Source of the DNA: Gilliamella sp. Pra-s52
Lineage (GTDB): Bacteria > Pseudomonadota > Gammaproteobacteria > Enterobacterales > Orbaceae
Length of the DNA: 33,484 nt
Direction of reading: 5' to 3'
Assembly: GCF_009795805.1 (NCBI RefSeq)
Contig: NZ_WTEY01000018.1
Coordinates: 1-33,484, forward strand
Shown here: positions 15,841-25,182 of the stretch, in pieces
Layout of the letters: every line of letters begins with the position of its first letter
How positions within the stretch are numbered: the stretch's first letter is position 1
Notes under the pieces: model-generated
Seen by the model: the letters and a program-made list of their open reading frames with translations, nothing else
Told to the model about the DNA's origin: nothing
Database searches by the model: none
Made by a program: the position numbers and the translations under genes

Positions 15841-18312
15841 TTATCGCCTCCTTGTTACTGGCAATGTCAATGATGCAGCCGATAATGGTTTTACGTCGAC
15901 CAAATTAGTATGTTGTGGATTTGATTTAGCCAACACTGTTGGACGCAACGAAGTTAAACGATTAATACACCCGCCAATATCAACCCCTGATGCATTAGTT
16001 TTTGCCCACATACCTTGAGGTATTGCTACCACACCCGGTAATATCCGTGGTGTAACTTTGGCGGGAATATAAAGCCGTCCACGATCGTTGTAAACCTCAA
16101 CTAATTGACCATGTTTAATTTGTCTTTGTTTGGCATCAAATGGGTTAATCCAAAGGCTATTGGCTACCGCTTCGCTTAGTTGTGGTAAGTTGCTATAAGT
16201 AGAATGACAATGCCCTTTGGTATGAAAACCAATAAGTTGCAATGGATATTTTTCACGTTTTGTTTTATCTTCACTGCCTTCAATGGCAGGTAAATAGGCA
16301 GGAATAGGGTGAAGAACATCGTCTGGATCGAGTTCCCATTCATTAGCGATGGTGGCTAATGCTTCTGAATAGATTTCTATTTTTCCTGATGGTGTATTTA
16401 ATGGATTTTTGATAGGGTCATCTCGAAAGGCTTTTAGCCCAATTTGGGTATCGCTATCAGCTAGTTTGCGATCAATAACCCCCATACCATTAGTATTGGC
16501 AAAAGGCGGTAAATGGGGTTCGTTTTTGCGTAGTTTTTCATAACAATAAGCTATCCAATCTTCTTGCGTTCGCCCTTCGGTAAATTTGTCCTTTACGCCC
16601 ATTTTTATAGACAGCTCAGTTAATACTTCATAAGCTGGGCGGTTTTCCCAAAGTGGTGTTATTGCGCGTTGCATACGAATAAGGTAGTGATAAGCACCCG
16701 ATGCATAAGAGTTATTAATCAAATCGTTACTTTCAACCGAGGAAACATCGGGCAAGACTAAATCTGCATATTTTGCTGATGCGGTCATATGCGTATCCCA
16801 AACAAGAATGAACTCACATTTAGACTCATCTTGTAGAATTTGGTGAGTACGATTAAGATCAGAATGCTGATTTCCCATTACATTACCAGCGTAGTTCCAA
16901 ATAAATTTGATGCCAACATCTAATTTATCTTTACCAAGTAAATAGGCATTTTTTGCTGTTAGACTTAATGGGTCATCAATCGCCTTTGTCCACAAAAAGA
17001 AAGGAATACTGGTTTTTATTGGATTGGGAATACTTAAACTTGGAACAGGATAAGTAACACTCCCCCCCCAAGTACCAATGTTAGTACCCGGTTTACCAAA
17101 TTGCCCTGCGATAATTGGCAATAGCATAATTGCTCTGGCTGTGTGCTCGCCATTTTGCCAACGTTGTACACCATATCCTTGTGATATCCAAGCTGCTTTA
17201 GCGTTTACGATATCCATCGCAAGTTTACGAATTTGCGTAGCTGCAATACCCGTTTTTTGAGCCGCCCATTCAGGCGTTTTTGGCGTTCGGTCATTACCTA
17301 ATCCTAAAATATAGGACTTATAATCGCTAAAAGGTGGTGCACTGTCAGGTAAAGAATCAGCATTCCAACCTACACAATATTGGTTAAGCATTGCATCATC
17401 AATACGGTCTTGTTCAAGTAATGCATAAACGATTGCTGCAACAAGTGCCGCATCGGTTCCGGGAATAATTGGGATCCACTCCGCATTATATCCCACAACA
17501 CTTTCATTACGCCTAGGGTCGATAATAATAACTCGTGCTTTGCTTTGCGATAATGCGTTAAATAACTCAGTAACTTGCCCACCACCAGACATGCGAGTTT
17601 CGGCAATATTCTGCCCAAACATCACGACCAAATCAGCGTGTTTTATTTGATCAATCAATGAATCTTTAGCATTACCATAAATATAAGGTCGAATAGCCGA
17701 AATCTGTCCACTGGAATAGTCACCATGATAATTAAGATAACCTCCAATGCTGTTTAAAAAACGTTTACAGGCATTGCGTCCAGAAATATTAGCGCCTGTG
17801 GTTCCTGATCCATATTGATAATAAATTGCCTCATTGCCATAGCTATTAATGGTATATTTGAGTTTATCGGCTAACAAGTTAATTGCTTCATTCCACGAAA
17901 TCCGTTTAAATTTACCTTCACCACGCTTACCAATTCGTAACATCGGGTATTTTAAGCGTTCAGGATCGTAAGTGCGCCATCGAACTGAGCGCCCACGTAA
18001 ACAAGGGCGAATTTGGTGTTGACCAAAAACAGGATCATTAATACCGTCTTCCGATGATATTTTGGTGATAATATCGTTTTTGACATGGACTTTTAATGGA
18101 CATCGGCTACCACAGTTAACTAAACATGCACTATAACAAACATGCTCTTGGTTAGTGGGGTTATTAGTAACTGTTTTGCCGTTAACATTGGTATTTGGCT
18201 CAGCATAAGCAAAAGGTAATTGCATATTGCTGGTTAAGGCGACTACACTACCAATGGTTAATGATTTTTGTAAAAAATCACGTCGACTTATTTTATTTTT
18301 TGATTTGCTCAC
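15841..18312 (-). CDS. dmsA: Anaerobic DMSO reductase, molybdopterin catalytic subunit A
   Basis: Mo-bisPGD enzyme that reduces dimethyl sulfoxide and related S-/N-oxides as terminal electron acceptors. It starts at GTG 18312 with AGGG 6 nt upstream and is 823 aa (E. coli 814). The Tat signal has SRRDFLQKS (9-17), a hydrophobic stretch and probable cleavage after AYA (about 37). Cys63, Cys67, Cys71 and Cys104 match the FS0 [4Fe-4S] ligands, and GDYSS (about 197-201) contains the molybdenum-ligating Ser. An in-frame TTG at 18396 would add 28 residues with a second hydrophobic segment before the Tat signal; it lies upstream of the likely promoter -10 and was rejected. It is the first gene of dmsABCD. 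No convincing FNR site was found. Confidence 0.95.
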   Translation of the reverse strand: MSKSKNKISRRDFLQKSLTIGSVVALTSNMQLPFAYAEPNTNVNGKTVTNNPTNQEHVCYSACLVNCGSRCPLKVHVKNDIITKISSEDGINDPVFGQHQIRPCLRGRSVRWRTYDPERLKYPMLRIGKRGEGKFKRISWNEAINLLADKLKYTINSYGNEAIYYQYGSGTTGANISGRNACKRFLNSIGGYLNYHGDYSSGQISAIRPYIYGNAKDSLIDQIKHADLVVMFGQNIAETRMSGGGQVTELFNALSQSKARVIIIDPRRNESVVGYNAEWIPIIPGTDAALVAAIVYALLEQDRIDDAMLNQYCVGWNADSLPDSAPPFSDYKSYILGLGNDRTPKTPEWAAQKTGIAATQIRKLAMDIVNAKAAWISQGYGVQRWQNGEHTARAIMLLPIIAGQFGKPGTNIGTWGGSVTYPVPSLSIPNPIKTSIPFFLWTKAIDDPLSLTAKNAYLLGKDKLDVGIKFIWNYAGNVMGNQHSDLNRTHQILQDESKCEFILVWDTHMTASAKYADLVLPDVSSVESNDLINNSYASGAYHYLIRMQRAITPLWENRPAYEVLTELSIKMGVKDKFTEGRTQEDWIAYCYEKLRKNEPHLPPFANTNGMGVIDRKLADSDTQIGLKAFRDDPIKNPLNTPSGKIEIYSEALATIANEWELDPDDVLHPIPAYLPAIEGSEDKTKREKYPLQLIGFHTKGHCHSTYSNLPQLSEAVANSLWINPFDAKQRQIKHGQLVEVYNDRGRLYIPAKVTPRILPGVVAIPQGMWAKTNASGVDIGGCINRLTSLRPTVLAKSNPQHTNLVDVKPLSAASLTLPVTRRR

Positions 18313-18350
18313 ATTATTCCCTAATATTGATATGGGATTTGTTGATAATA

Positions 18351-18378
18351 ATACTAAAAAACAAATAAACAAACTCAA
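18351..18378 (-). promoter_or_regulatory. Possible dmsABCD promoter
   Basis: On the minus strand: -35 TTGAGT (18373-18378), 16-bp spacer, -10 TAGTAT (18351-18356), predicted start near 18344, about 32 nt before the GTG. Expected anaerobic control by FNR could not be confirmed: the TTGAC half-site at 18392-18396 lacks a matching second half. Confidence 0.4.
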
Positions 18379-18405
18379 AACAACAAAATTAGTCAATCTC
18401 TTTTT

Positions 18406-18440
18406 AAAAGAGCATTAGTGCACAAAATTACTAATACTCT
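18406..18440 (-). terminator. Hairpin terminator of the adhesion-domain gene
   Basis: On the minus strand AGAGTATTAGT (18440-18430), a 10-nt loop and ACTAATGCTCT (18419-18409) form an 11-bp stem with one G-U pair, ending in UUUU. It lies 30 bp after the stop of the preceding minus-strand gene and before the dms promoter. Confidence 0.65.
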
Positions 18441-18470
18441 TTACTTGCGTTATTTAATAAACAAGACTTT

Positions 18471-19904
18471 TTAAGGTGTTACACATACAGAGGTTAAAAA
18501 CATACTCGAATCCGTAGGTATAATAGCACCATTATAACCCGCTACTGAGTATTGGCTACTACCATCCGAATCTGATGTCCAAAACATAGAACTATGTCTC
18601 CAATCATCAGTATCAAAAGTATATGTTTTACCCCACTCATTTAACAACCCACCTATCCACCTGCCATTACTTTTATAGCTAAGTTGCCTAAGAAATTCAT
18701 TTCGTTGCCCTGGTGCGCCTAACATCCAACTAGGGTAATTTGCATTGGTATAATCAGCAATACCGCCAACCCGATAATTCCCCCCTAAATCACGACAAAA
18801 TTCTTGAGCATGACCATAATCAACCATACCTTGATTATTATCATTATCATCAATATCAATAGGTTTAATAATATACCAACGTTCTATCTTAAAGCTATAA
18901 AGTAACTGACTATGTTGACTATCAGCATAAAGTTTAAAAAGCGACGGGCTAAAGCTTTTGTTAATTGAATCTTTATTAGGACCTTTTAAGGTTATCTTTA
19001 ATCGTGCTTCGTCTGAACTTAATAACAAGCTAACCAAACTACTACCGCTAACAGCCGAAACAGTCGTACCATTAGCATTGATCACTTGTTCTGGTGTAAT
19101 ACCTACTAACCGCAAATAAAAGCTGAGCTCATTTGCCCCCGTTGTTGGAAAGTTTTCCTCAGGATTATCAACATCTTTTATTTCAAGTCCATGCAATGAA
19201 CTCCAATTTTTACCATTCATACCATATACATCATTTGGTGTAGCAAAACACACGCGCGCATGATTTGTTTTCATGTTCGGATTAAAGTTATAAATATGGG
19301 CACCTCCCCATTCTGGACCAATATTGTTTTCTCTTGGTTCTCCATACTGGGTCGATAATTGAACTTTCGTTACGTACAGATTCAAGCGATAAGGCGCAAA
19401 ACAAGGATCAAATTTACTTGTTGGATTTTCTTTGACGATATCAGTAACATTATTACCGCTTACGTCATACCAAGCTAGTGATAACCTACCGCTTATATCA
19501 ATATTATCATCACCATCTTCATCGTACCAATAATGATTAGTACTAATCAAATCGTTTAACGCAATATTTGGGTAATTACTATTGCCTGATAAAGGAACCA
19601 GTGTTTCAACACTATCAAAGGTATCCATACCATCTGGTAGATCAATTACATCAGAATAATCAATTACTGTCGCATTAGGATATAAGCTTGACTCTCCTCC
19701 CTCTGGTATATATGCTTGCCCATTAGACAACCTGATACCTAATAACGCTTTAATATCGCTTTTTGTTGCGCCACCATCAAAAGTTAAGTAGGGTGCATGA
19801 CCGTGTATCGTATTTGAGGTAGTGGCTGATAACGCATTCACATAGCGTATATGACAAGTTATACAAAATAAAGTTAATATAAAATAATGCAATACAAATT
19901 TCAT
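18471..19904 (-). CDS. Secreted adhesion-domain protein (DUF823/invasin-type module)
   Basis: 477 aa with a classic signal peptide (hydrophobic core 5-18; cleavage probably after Ala24 or Ala27). The mature part resembles the adhesion module that ends some invasin/intimin-type enterobacterial surface proteins: NTIHGHAPYLTFDGG just after the signal, NFPTTGANEL (251-260), the FKLYADSQ...SFKIERWYI stretch (323-345), then a C-type-lectin-like end with AQEFCRDLGG (366-375), WIGGLLNEWG (416-425), MFWTSDSDGS (440-449) and CVTP. DEDGDDNID (128-136) looks like a Ca2+-binding loop. Mature cysteines 168/219 and 370/474 could form two disulfides. No beta-barrel, Ig repeats, LPXTG or lipobox is present, so how it stays at the surface is unclear. 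Family assignment rests on remembered motifs. It is monocistronic, with a terminator after it and parE divergent upstream. Confidence 0.75.
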   Translation of the reverse strand: MKFVLHYFILTLFCITCHIRYVNALSATTSNTIHGHAPYLTFDGGATKSDIKALLGIRLSNGQAYIPEGGESSLYPNATVIDYSDVIDLPDGMDTFDSVETLVPLSGNSNYPNIALNDLISTNHYWYDEDGDDNIDISGRLSLAWYDVSGNNVTDIVKENPTSKFDPCFAPYRLNLYVTKVQLSTQYGEPRENNIGPEWGGAHIYNFNPNMKTNHARVCFATPNDVYGMNGKNWSSLHGLEIKDVDNPEENFPTTGANELSFYLRLVGITPEQVINANGTTVSAVSGSSLVSLLLSSDEARLKITLKGPNKDSINKSFSPSLFKLYADSQHSQLLYSFKIERWYIIKPIDIDDNDNNQGMVDYGHAQEFCRDLGGNYRVGGIADYTNANYPSWMLGAPGQRNEFLRQLSYKSNGRWIGGLLNEWGKTYTFDTDDWRHSSMFWTSDSDGSSQYSVAGYNGAIIPTDSSMFLTSVCVTP

Positions 19905-19967
19905 TTTACTAATAATTCCATCCGATTAAATAGTTAGTTACTATTTTTATTCCCTATATTTATTTTA

Positions 19968-19993
19968 TGATTTTTATTTTTTAATAAAAATCA
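19968..19993. repeat. AT-rich palindrome upstream of the adhesion gene
   Basis: TGATTTTTAT (19968-19977) and ATAAAAATCA (19984-19993) form a perfect 10-bp stem with a 6-nt spacer, in the 274-bp divergent region between the adhesion gene and parE. A role as operator or leader hairpin is possible. The rest of 19905-20116 is AT-rich with no other clear site. Confidence 0.45.
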
Positions 19994-20116
19994 GTATTAA
20001 CACTTTGTATTAATACCGACAAAAAATAAAAACTATGTAAAGTATAACTGTTTTATTATACTTTATTAATAACTTTTAAAGTTTAATATTTCAAATGAAC
20101 TCCTTTACCATTGCGC

Positions 20117-20146
20117 TTGGTCTTATGCTTCAAAGGTTGGTATAAT
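20117..20146 (+). promoter_or_regulatory. parE promoter with extended -10
   Basis: -35-like TTGGTC (20117-20122), 18-bp spacer, consensus -10 TATAAT (20141-20146) preceded by TG at 20138-20139 (extended -10). Predicted start near 20153, leader about 26 nt. Confidence 0.7.
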
Positions 20147-20178
20147 AACTGCCATTTATTAAAATAAATAGAAAAACT

Positions 20179-22068
20179 ATGTCGCAATCTACTTATAATG
20201 CTGTTGATATTGAAGTTTTAAAAGGGCTTGATCCTGTTCGTCATCGCCCTGGTATGTATACCGATACAGCTCGCCCAAACCATTTAGGTCAAGAAGTCAT
20301 TGATAACAGTGTCGATGAAGCCATTGCAGGTCATGCTCGCCAAATCAAAGTAACGCTTTATGAAGATAATTCGCTTGAAGTAATTGACGATGGACGTGGC
20401 ATGCCTGTTGATATTCACCCAGAAGAAGGTGTACCAGCGATTGAGTTATTACTTTGTCGCTTACATGCTGGGGGGAAGTTTTCAAACAAGAATTATCAGT
20501 TTTCTGGCGGTTTACATGGTGTTGGTATTTCAGTAGTAAATGCATTATCAAAACGCGTTGAAGTCACTGTTCACCGTGATGGACAAGTGTATGAGATGGC
20601 CTTTGAAAATGGCAATAAAGTTGAAGATTTACACATCACAGGGACATGTGGGCGTCGTAATACGGGCACAAAAGTGCATTTTTGGCCAGACGAAAAATAT
20701 TTTGATTCACCACGATTTTCAGTACCACGCTTGTCGCATCTACTTAAAGCCAAGGCAGTTCTTTGCCCTGGTCTTGAAATTACTTTTAAAGATAAAATTA
20801 ACAATACCGAACAACGCTGGTGCTATCAAGATGGGTTAAAGGACTATTTGATGGAGTCGGTAAGTGGTTATGTACTTTTACCTGAAACCCCATTTGCTGG
20901 TAACCGCATTGGCGAAACAGAAGCCGTAGAATGGGCGTTGCTTTGGATGCCAGAAGGTGGCGAACTATTAACTGAAAGTTACGTTAATTTAATCCCAACC
21001 GTTCAAGGTGGTACGCATGTCAATGGTTTACGCCAAGGGTTGTTAGACGCCATGCGTGAGTTTTGTGAGTTTCGTAATTTATTACCACGAGGCTTGAAAT
21101 TAACCGCTGATGATATTTGGGAACGTTGTGCTTACGTTATTTCAGTTAAAATGCAAGAGCCTCAATTTGCGGGGCAAACTAAAGAGCGTTTATCATCACG
21201 CCAATGTGCGGCCTTTGTGTCGGCAATTGTCAAAGACGCTTTTAGCCTTTGGTTAAATCAACATGTTCAATTAGCCGAACTACTGGCCGAAATGGTGATT
21301 TCAAGCGCGCAAAAACGTTTAAAAGCCTCTAAAAAGGTTATTCGTAAAAAGCTGACTAGTGGTCCTGCACTACCCGGGAAACTGGCTGATTGCTCATCGC
21401 AAGATTTAAGTCGTACTGAACTATTTTTAGTGGAAGGGGACTCGGCAGGCGGTTCAGCTAAACAGGCCCGAGATCGTGAGTTTCAAGCAATTATGCCACT
21501 TAAAGGTAAGATTTTAAATACTTGGGAAGTCTCATCTGACGAGGTGCTGGGTTCACAAGAGATTCATGATATTTCAGTTGCTATTGGTATCGATCCCGAT
21601 AGTGATGATTTAAGCCAATTACGCTATGGTAAGATCTGTATCTTAGCCGATGCCGATTCTGATGGGCTACATATTGCTACATTACTTTGTGCGTTATTTG
21701 TTCGCCACTTTCGTGCAATGGTTGAACATGGACATGTGTTTGTTGCAATGCCCCCACTTTACCGTATCGATTTAGGAAAAGAAGTCCATTACGCTCTAGA
21801 TGAAGAAGAAAAAGAAGGCATTTTAGAACAGCTAAAACGCAAAAAAGGCAAACCAAACGTACAACGTTTTAAAGGTCTTGGTGAAATGAATCCGCTACAA
21901 CTTCGCGAAACAACAATGGATCCCAACACACGCCGTTTAGTGCAACTATCTCTTGATGATGTCGAACAAACGATGGCACTGATGGATATGCTACTTGCTA
22001 AAAAACGCTCAGAAGATCGCCGTGAATGGCTACAAGAAAAAGGCGATCAAGTTGAACTTGATGTCTAA
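20179..22068 (+). CDS. parE: DNA topoisomerase IV subunit B
   Basis: ATPase subunit of topoisomerase IV, which decatenates daughter chromosomes. It is 629 aa (E. coli 630). The N-terminal GHKL ATPase domain has the VIDNSVDEA and DDGRGMPVD motifs and GGLHGVGISVVNALS. The TOPRIM domain has EGDSAGGSA (about residues 417-425) and the metal-binding DADSDG. The start gives MSQSTYNAVDIEVL, aligning with E. coli; no strong ribosome-binding site precedes it. Length and absence of the 165-170-residue insert typical of enterobacterial GyrB separate it from gyrase. parC follows after 27 bp. Confidence 0.97.
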   Translation: MSQSTYNAVDIEVLKGLDPVRHRPGMYTDTARPNHLGQEVIDNSVDEAIAGHARQIKVTLYEDNSLEVIDDGRGMPVDIHPEEGVPAIELLLCRLHAGGKFSNKNYQFSGGLHGVGISVVNALSKRVEVTVHRDGQVYEMAFENGNKVEDLHITGTCGRRNTGTKVHFWPDEKYFDSPRFSVPRLSHLLKAKAVLCPGLEITFKDKINNTEQRWCYQDGLKDYLMESVSGYVLLPETPFAGNRIGETEAVEWALLWMPEGGELLTESYVNLIPTVQGGTHVNGLRQGLLDAMREFCEFRNLLPRGLKLTADDIWERCAYVISVKMQEPQFAGQTKERLSSRQCAAFVSAIVKDAFSLWLNQHVQLAELLAEMVISSAQKRLKASKKVIRKKLTSGPALPGKLADCSSQDLSRTELFLVEGDSAGGSAKQARDREFQAIMPLKGKILNTWEVSSDEVLGSQEIHDISVAIGIDPDSDDLSQLRYGKICILADADSDGLHIATLLCALFVRHFRAMVEHGHVFVAMPPLYRIDLGKEVHYALDEEEKEGILEQLKRKKGKPNVQRFKGLGEMNPLQLRETTMDPNTRRLVQLSLDDVEQTMALMDMLLAKKRSEDRREWLQEKGDQVELDV

Positions 22069-22095
22069 TAAACAGAATGATTTAGAGGAACAATA

Positions 22096-24324
22096 ATGAG
22101 TGAGATAACTCATGACGGAGTAGAAACCCAGTCACTACGCACCTTCACTGAAAGTGCCTATTTAAACTACTCAATGTATGTCATTATGGATCGTGCGCTA
22201 CCCTTTATTGGAGATGGTTTAAAGCCTGTGCAACGGCGCATTGTTTATGCCATGTCAGAATTAGGGCTTAATGCGCAAGCTAAATTCAAAAAATCAGCCC
22301 GTACCGTGGGTGATGTGCTTGGTAAATATCATCCTCATGGTGATAGTGCCTGTTACGAAGCTATGGTACTGATGGCTCAGCCGTTTTCTTATCGTTACCC
22401 TTTAGTTGATGGTCAAGGTAACTGGGGGGCACCTGATGATCCTAAATCATTTGCGGCTATGCGTTACACTGAATCACGCTTATCAAAATATGCTGAGCTA
22501 TTATTAGGTGAACTAGGTCAAGGAACGGTTGATTATACACCAAACTTTGATGGTACCTTACAAGAACCTAAAATGCTACCAGCCAGATTACCAAATATTT
22601 TATTAAATGGCACAACAGGGATTGCGGTTGGTATGGCAACTGATATTCCACCTCATAACATTCGTGAAGTAGCAAATGCGGTGATGATGTTGGCTGATAA
22701 TCCGAATGCGACACTCAGCGAAGTGATGGCTCACATACAAGGGCCTGATTTCCCAACTGAGGCCGAAATTATCACGCCACGTGAAGATATCGAAAAGATC
22801 TACAAAACAGGACGTGGGTCAATTCGTATGCGTGCAGTGTGGAAAAAAGAAGACGGTGATATTGTTATTACCGATTTGCCACATCAAGTTTCAGGCGCCA
22901 AAATCTTAGAGCAAATTGCTTCGCAAATGCGAGCTAAAAAACTGCCTTTAATTGAAGATTTGCGTGATGAGTCTGATCACGAAAATCCAACTCGCTTGGT
23001 CATAGTACCCCGTTCTAATCGTGTTGATCTAGAACAAGTAATGAATCATCTATTTGCCACAACCGATCTTGAAAAGAGCTACCGAGTTAATATGAACATG
23101 ATTGGACTAGATAATCGTCCATCAGTAAAAGGTTTGGTCGATATTTTGACTGAATGGCTAGAATATCGTAAAAACACTGTTACTCGCCGCTTAAATTATC
23201 GATTAGATAAAATATTAAAACGATTGCATATCCTTGATGGTTTATTGATTGCGTTTTTAAACATCGATGAAGTCATCGATATTATTCGCAACGAAGATGA
23301 GCCTAAGCAAGAGTTAATGAGCCGTTTTGCATTAACTGATATTCAAGCCGAAGCAATTTTAGAATTAAAACTTCGTCATTTAGCCAAACTTGAAGAAGTT
23401 CGCATCAAAGGAGAACAAAGTGAGCTAGCTAAAGAGCGTGATCACTTGCAAGCTTTATTAGCTTCACCTAAAAAACTGAGTAATTTAATTAAAAAAGAGC
23501 TAAAAGAAGATGCTGAAAAATATGGTGATGAACGCCGTTCACCAATTGTTGAGCGTAGCGAAGCCAAAGCGATCAGTGAACAAGAATTAACTCCGTCAGA
23601 ACCGGTTACTGTGATTCTATCAGAAATGGGCTGGGTCAGAACAGCTAAAGGTCATGATATTGATCCGGTTGGTTTAAGTTATAAAGCGGGTGATAGTTTT
23701 AAAGCAGCAGCTAAAGGAAAAAGCAATCAACCCGTTATTTTTATCGATTCAACCGGTCGTAGCTATGCCATAGATCCCAACACCTTACCTTCAGCACGAA
23801 GCCAAGGTGAACCATTAACTGGTAAACTAGCCCTACCTGCTGGTGCAACAGTTGAGCATGTTTTGATGTCGCAAAACGATAATCAAAAATTTTTACTGGC
23901 ATCAACGGCAGGCTATGGTTTTATTTGTCAGTTCAGCGATTTAGTCGCTCGCAATCGCAACGGTAAGGCTATTATCAATTTACCTAAAGATTCCAGCATT
24001 CTTGCACCAATTGAGATTCCTTCTGAAAATAGCTTGTTGTTATCGATTACTAAAGCAGGACGAATGCTTATTTTCCCCGTAAAAGATTTACCTGAACTTG
24101 CTAAAGGGAAAGGAAATAAAATTGTGTCGCTATCTGGCGCAGACGATAGCCTTTCTTATATGATATTCGTTACACCAGAAACATCAGTAACATTATATGT
24201 TGGTAAACGCAAACTTACGTTGCATCCTGATGATTTACAAAAATTTAAAGCAGAACGAGCACGAAAAGGAACCGCATTACCACGAGGTTTGCAAAAGATA
24301 GATCAAATTGAGGTAAACGAATAA
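22096..24324 (+). CDS. parC: DNA topoisomerase IV subunit A
   Basis: DNA cleavage-religation subunit of topoisomerase IV. It is 742 aa (E. coli 752). Catalytic Tyr124 is in [12 protein letters not shown]. In the quinolone-determining loop [10 protein letters not shown] (79-88), Ser84 and Glu88 correspond to E. coli Ser80 and Glu84, the drug-susceptible residues. The C-terminal beta-pinwheel region begins after about residue 495 ([13 protein letters not shown]). AGAGGAA (22084-22090) lies 5 nt before the ATG. parE and parC are adjacent, unlike E. coli, where several genes separate them. Confidence 0.98.
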   Translation: MSEITHDGVETQSLRTFTESAYLNYSMYVIMDRALPFIGDGLKPVQRRIVYAMSELGLNAQAKFKKSARTVGDVLGKYHPHGDSACYEAMVLMAQPFSYRYPLVDGQGNWGAPDDPKSFAAMRYTESRLSKYAELLLGELGQGTVDYTPNFDGTLQEPKMLPARLPNILLNGTTGIAVGMATDIPPHNIREVANAVMMLADNPNATLSEVMAHIQGPDFPTEAEIITPREDIEKIYKTGRGSIRMRAVWKKEDGDIVITDLPHQVSGAKILEQIASQMRAKKLPLIEDLRDESDHENPTRLVIVPRSNRVDLEQVMNHLFATTDLEKSYRVNMNMIGLDNRPSVKGLVDILTEWLEYRKNTVTRRLNYRLDKILKRLHILDGLLIAFLNIDEVIDIIRNEDEPKQELMSRFALTDIQAEAILELKLRHLAKLEEVRIKGEQSELAKERDHLQALLASPKKLSNLIKKELKEDAEKYGDERRSPIVERSEAKAISEQELTPSEPVTVILSEMGWVRTAKGHDIDPVGLSYKAGDSFKAAAKGKSNQPVIFIDSTGRSYAIDPNTLPSARSQGEPLTGKLALPAGATVEHVLMSQNDNQKFLLASTAGYGFICQFSDLVARNRNGKAIINLPKDSSILAPIEIPSENSLLLSITKAGRMLIFPVKDLPELAKGKGNKIVSLSGADDSLSYMIFVTPETSVTLYVGKRKLTLHPDDLQKFKAERARKGTALPRGLQKIDQIEVNE

Positions 24325-24325
24325 T

Positions 24326-25171
24326 ATGTCTTTTATTTGGGCAATCATTACAGGGTTTGTTTTAAGCATTGTATTAAAAACAGGATGGGGGTTTTTCCTT
24401 GGACTTTTTATTGGACCAATGCTTTACCGCAAACTTTGCAACACCTTGACCGAACAAAGAACACAAGCAAACCCAACCCTTTATCTAACGGTTGTGTTTG
24501 AAGTGCTTGGTCATTTAAGCAAAGCCAAAGGCGTGGTAACACAAGATGATATTAATCTTGCCAGTCAATTTATGGACAGACTACAACTTGATAGTAGCAG
24601 TCGCAAACTAGCTCAAGAGTCATTTAATCGTGGTAAAGCAAGTGACTATCCTTTGCGATCGCGTTTAGCTGAACTATACTCACAATATCGTTACCGACGT
24701 AATGTTTTAAATATTTTTTGTGAACAACTGATCCAAGCTGCATTAATTGACGGTATTTTGGATGACAAAGAACAACAAATTCTTTTCATTGTTGCTGACG
24801 AATTTCATATTCCACGTCAACAAATGGCAATATATATCCAAATGATGATGGGAAGTTACCATTTTCGTCAAAATAGCTATAGAGGTCAACAAGATCAGCA
24901 AGGTCAATATCAACACAATAATCGCTATGGTGGTTATCAAGGCCGTTCAGCGCAATCCGATCTACAAAATGCTTACAAAATTTTAGGCGTTGAGTCGACA
25001 GCTGAAATATCAGAAATTAAAAGAGCTTATCGAAAATTGATGAACGAACATCACCCCGACAAATTAGTCTCTAAAGGCTTACCTAAAGAGATGCTTGAAT
25101 CTGCCAAAAAACGAGCACAAGAAATTCAAGCTGCTTATGACCTTATCAAAGCATCGCGTGGATTTAAGTAG
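24326..25171 (+). CDS. djlA: Membrane-anchored co-chaperone DjlA
   Basis: Type III DnaJ-like protein that stimulates DnaK from the inner membrane. It is 281 aa (E. coli 271). An N-terminal Gly-containing membrane segment (about 4-32) is followed by a TerB-like helical domain (about 50-175), a Gln/Tyr/Gly-rich linker (about 185-210) and a C-terminal J domain with YKILGV and the essential His-Pro-Asp in EHHPDKL. The ATG is one base after the parC stop, with GAGG (24310-24313) 12 nt upstream, so it is probably coupled to parC. Confidence 0.95.
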   Translation: MSFIWAIITGFVLSIVLKTGWGFFLGLFIGPMLYRKLCNTLTEQRTQANPTLYLTVVFEVLGHLSKAKGVVTQDDINLASQFMDRLQLDSSSRKLAQESFNRGKASDYPLRSRLAELYSQYRYRRNVLNIFCEQLIQAALIDGILDDKEQQILFIVADEFHIPRQQMAIYIQMMMGSYHFRQNSYRGQQDQQGQYQHNNRYGGYQGRSAQSDLQNAYKILGVESTAEISEIKRAYRKLMNEHHPDKLVSKGLPKEMLESAKKRAQEIQAAYDLIKASRGFK

Positions 25172-25182
25172 AGACTATTATT

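Noticed and set aside
18313-18396. N-terminal extension of DmsA from TTG 18396
   Set aside because: It puts a second hydrophobic segment before the Tat motif and includes the likely promoter -10. The GTG at 18312 has a proper ribosome-binding site.
18385-18400. FNR box upstream of dmsA
   Set aside because: Only one TTGAC half-site is recognisable; the second half does not match ATCAA.
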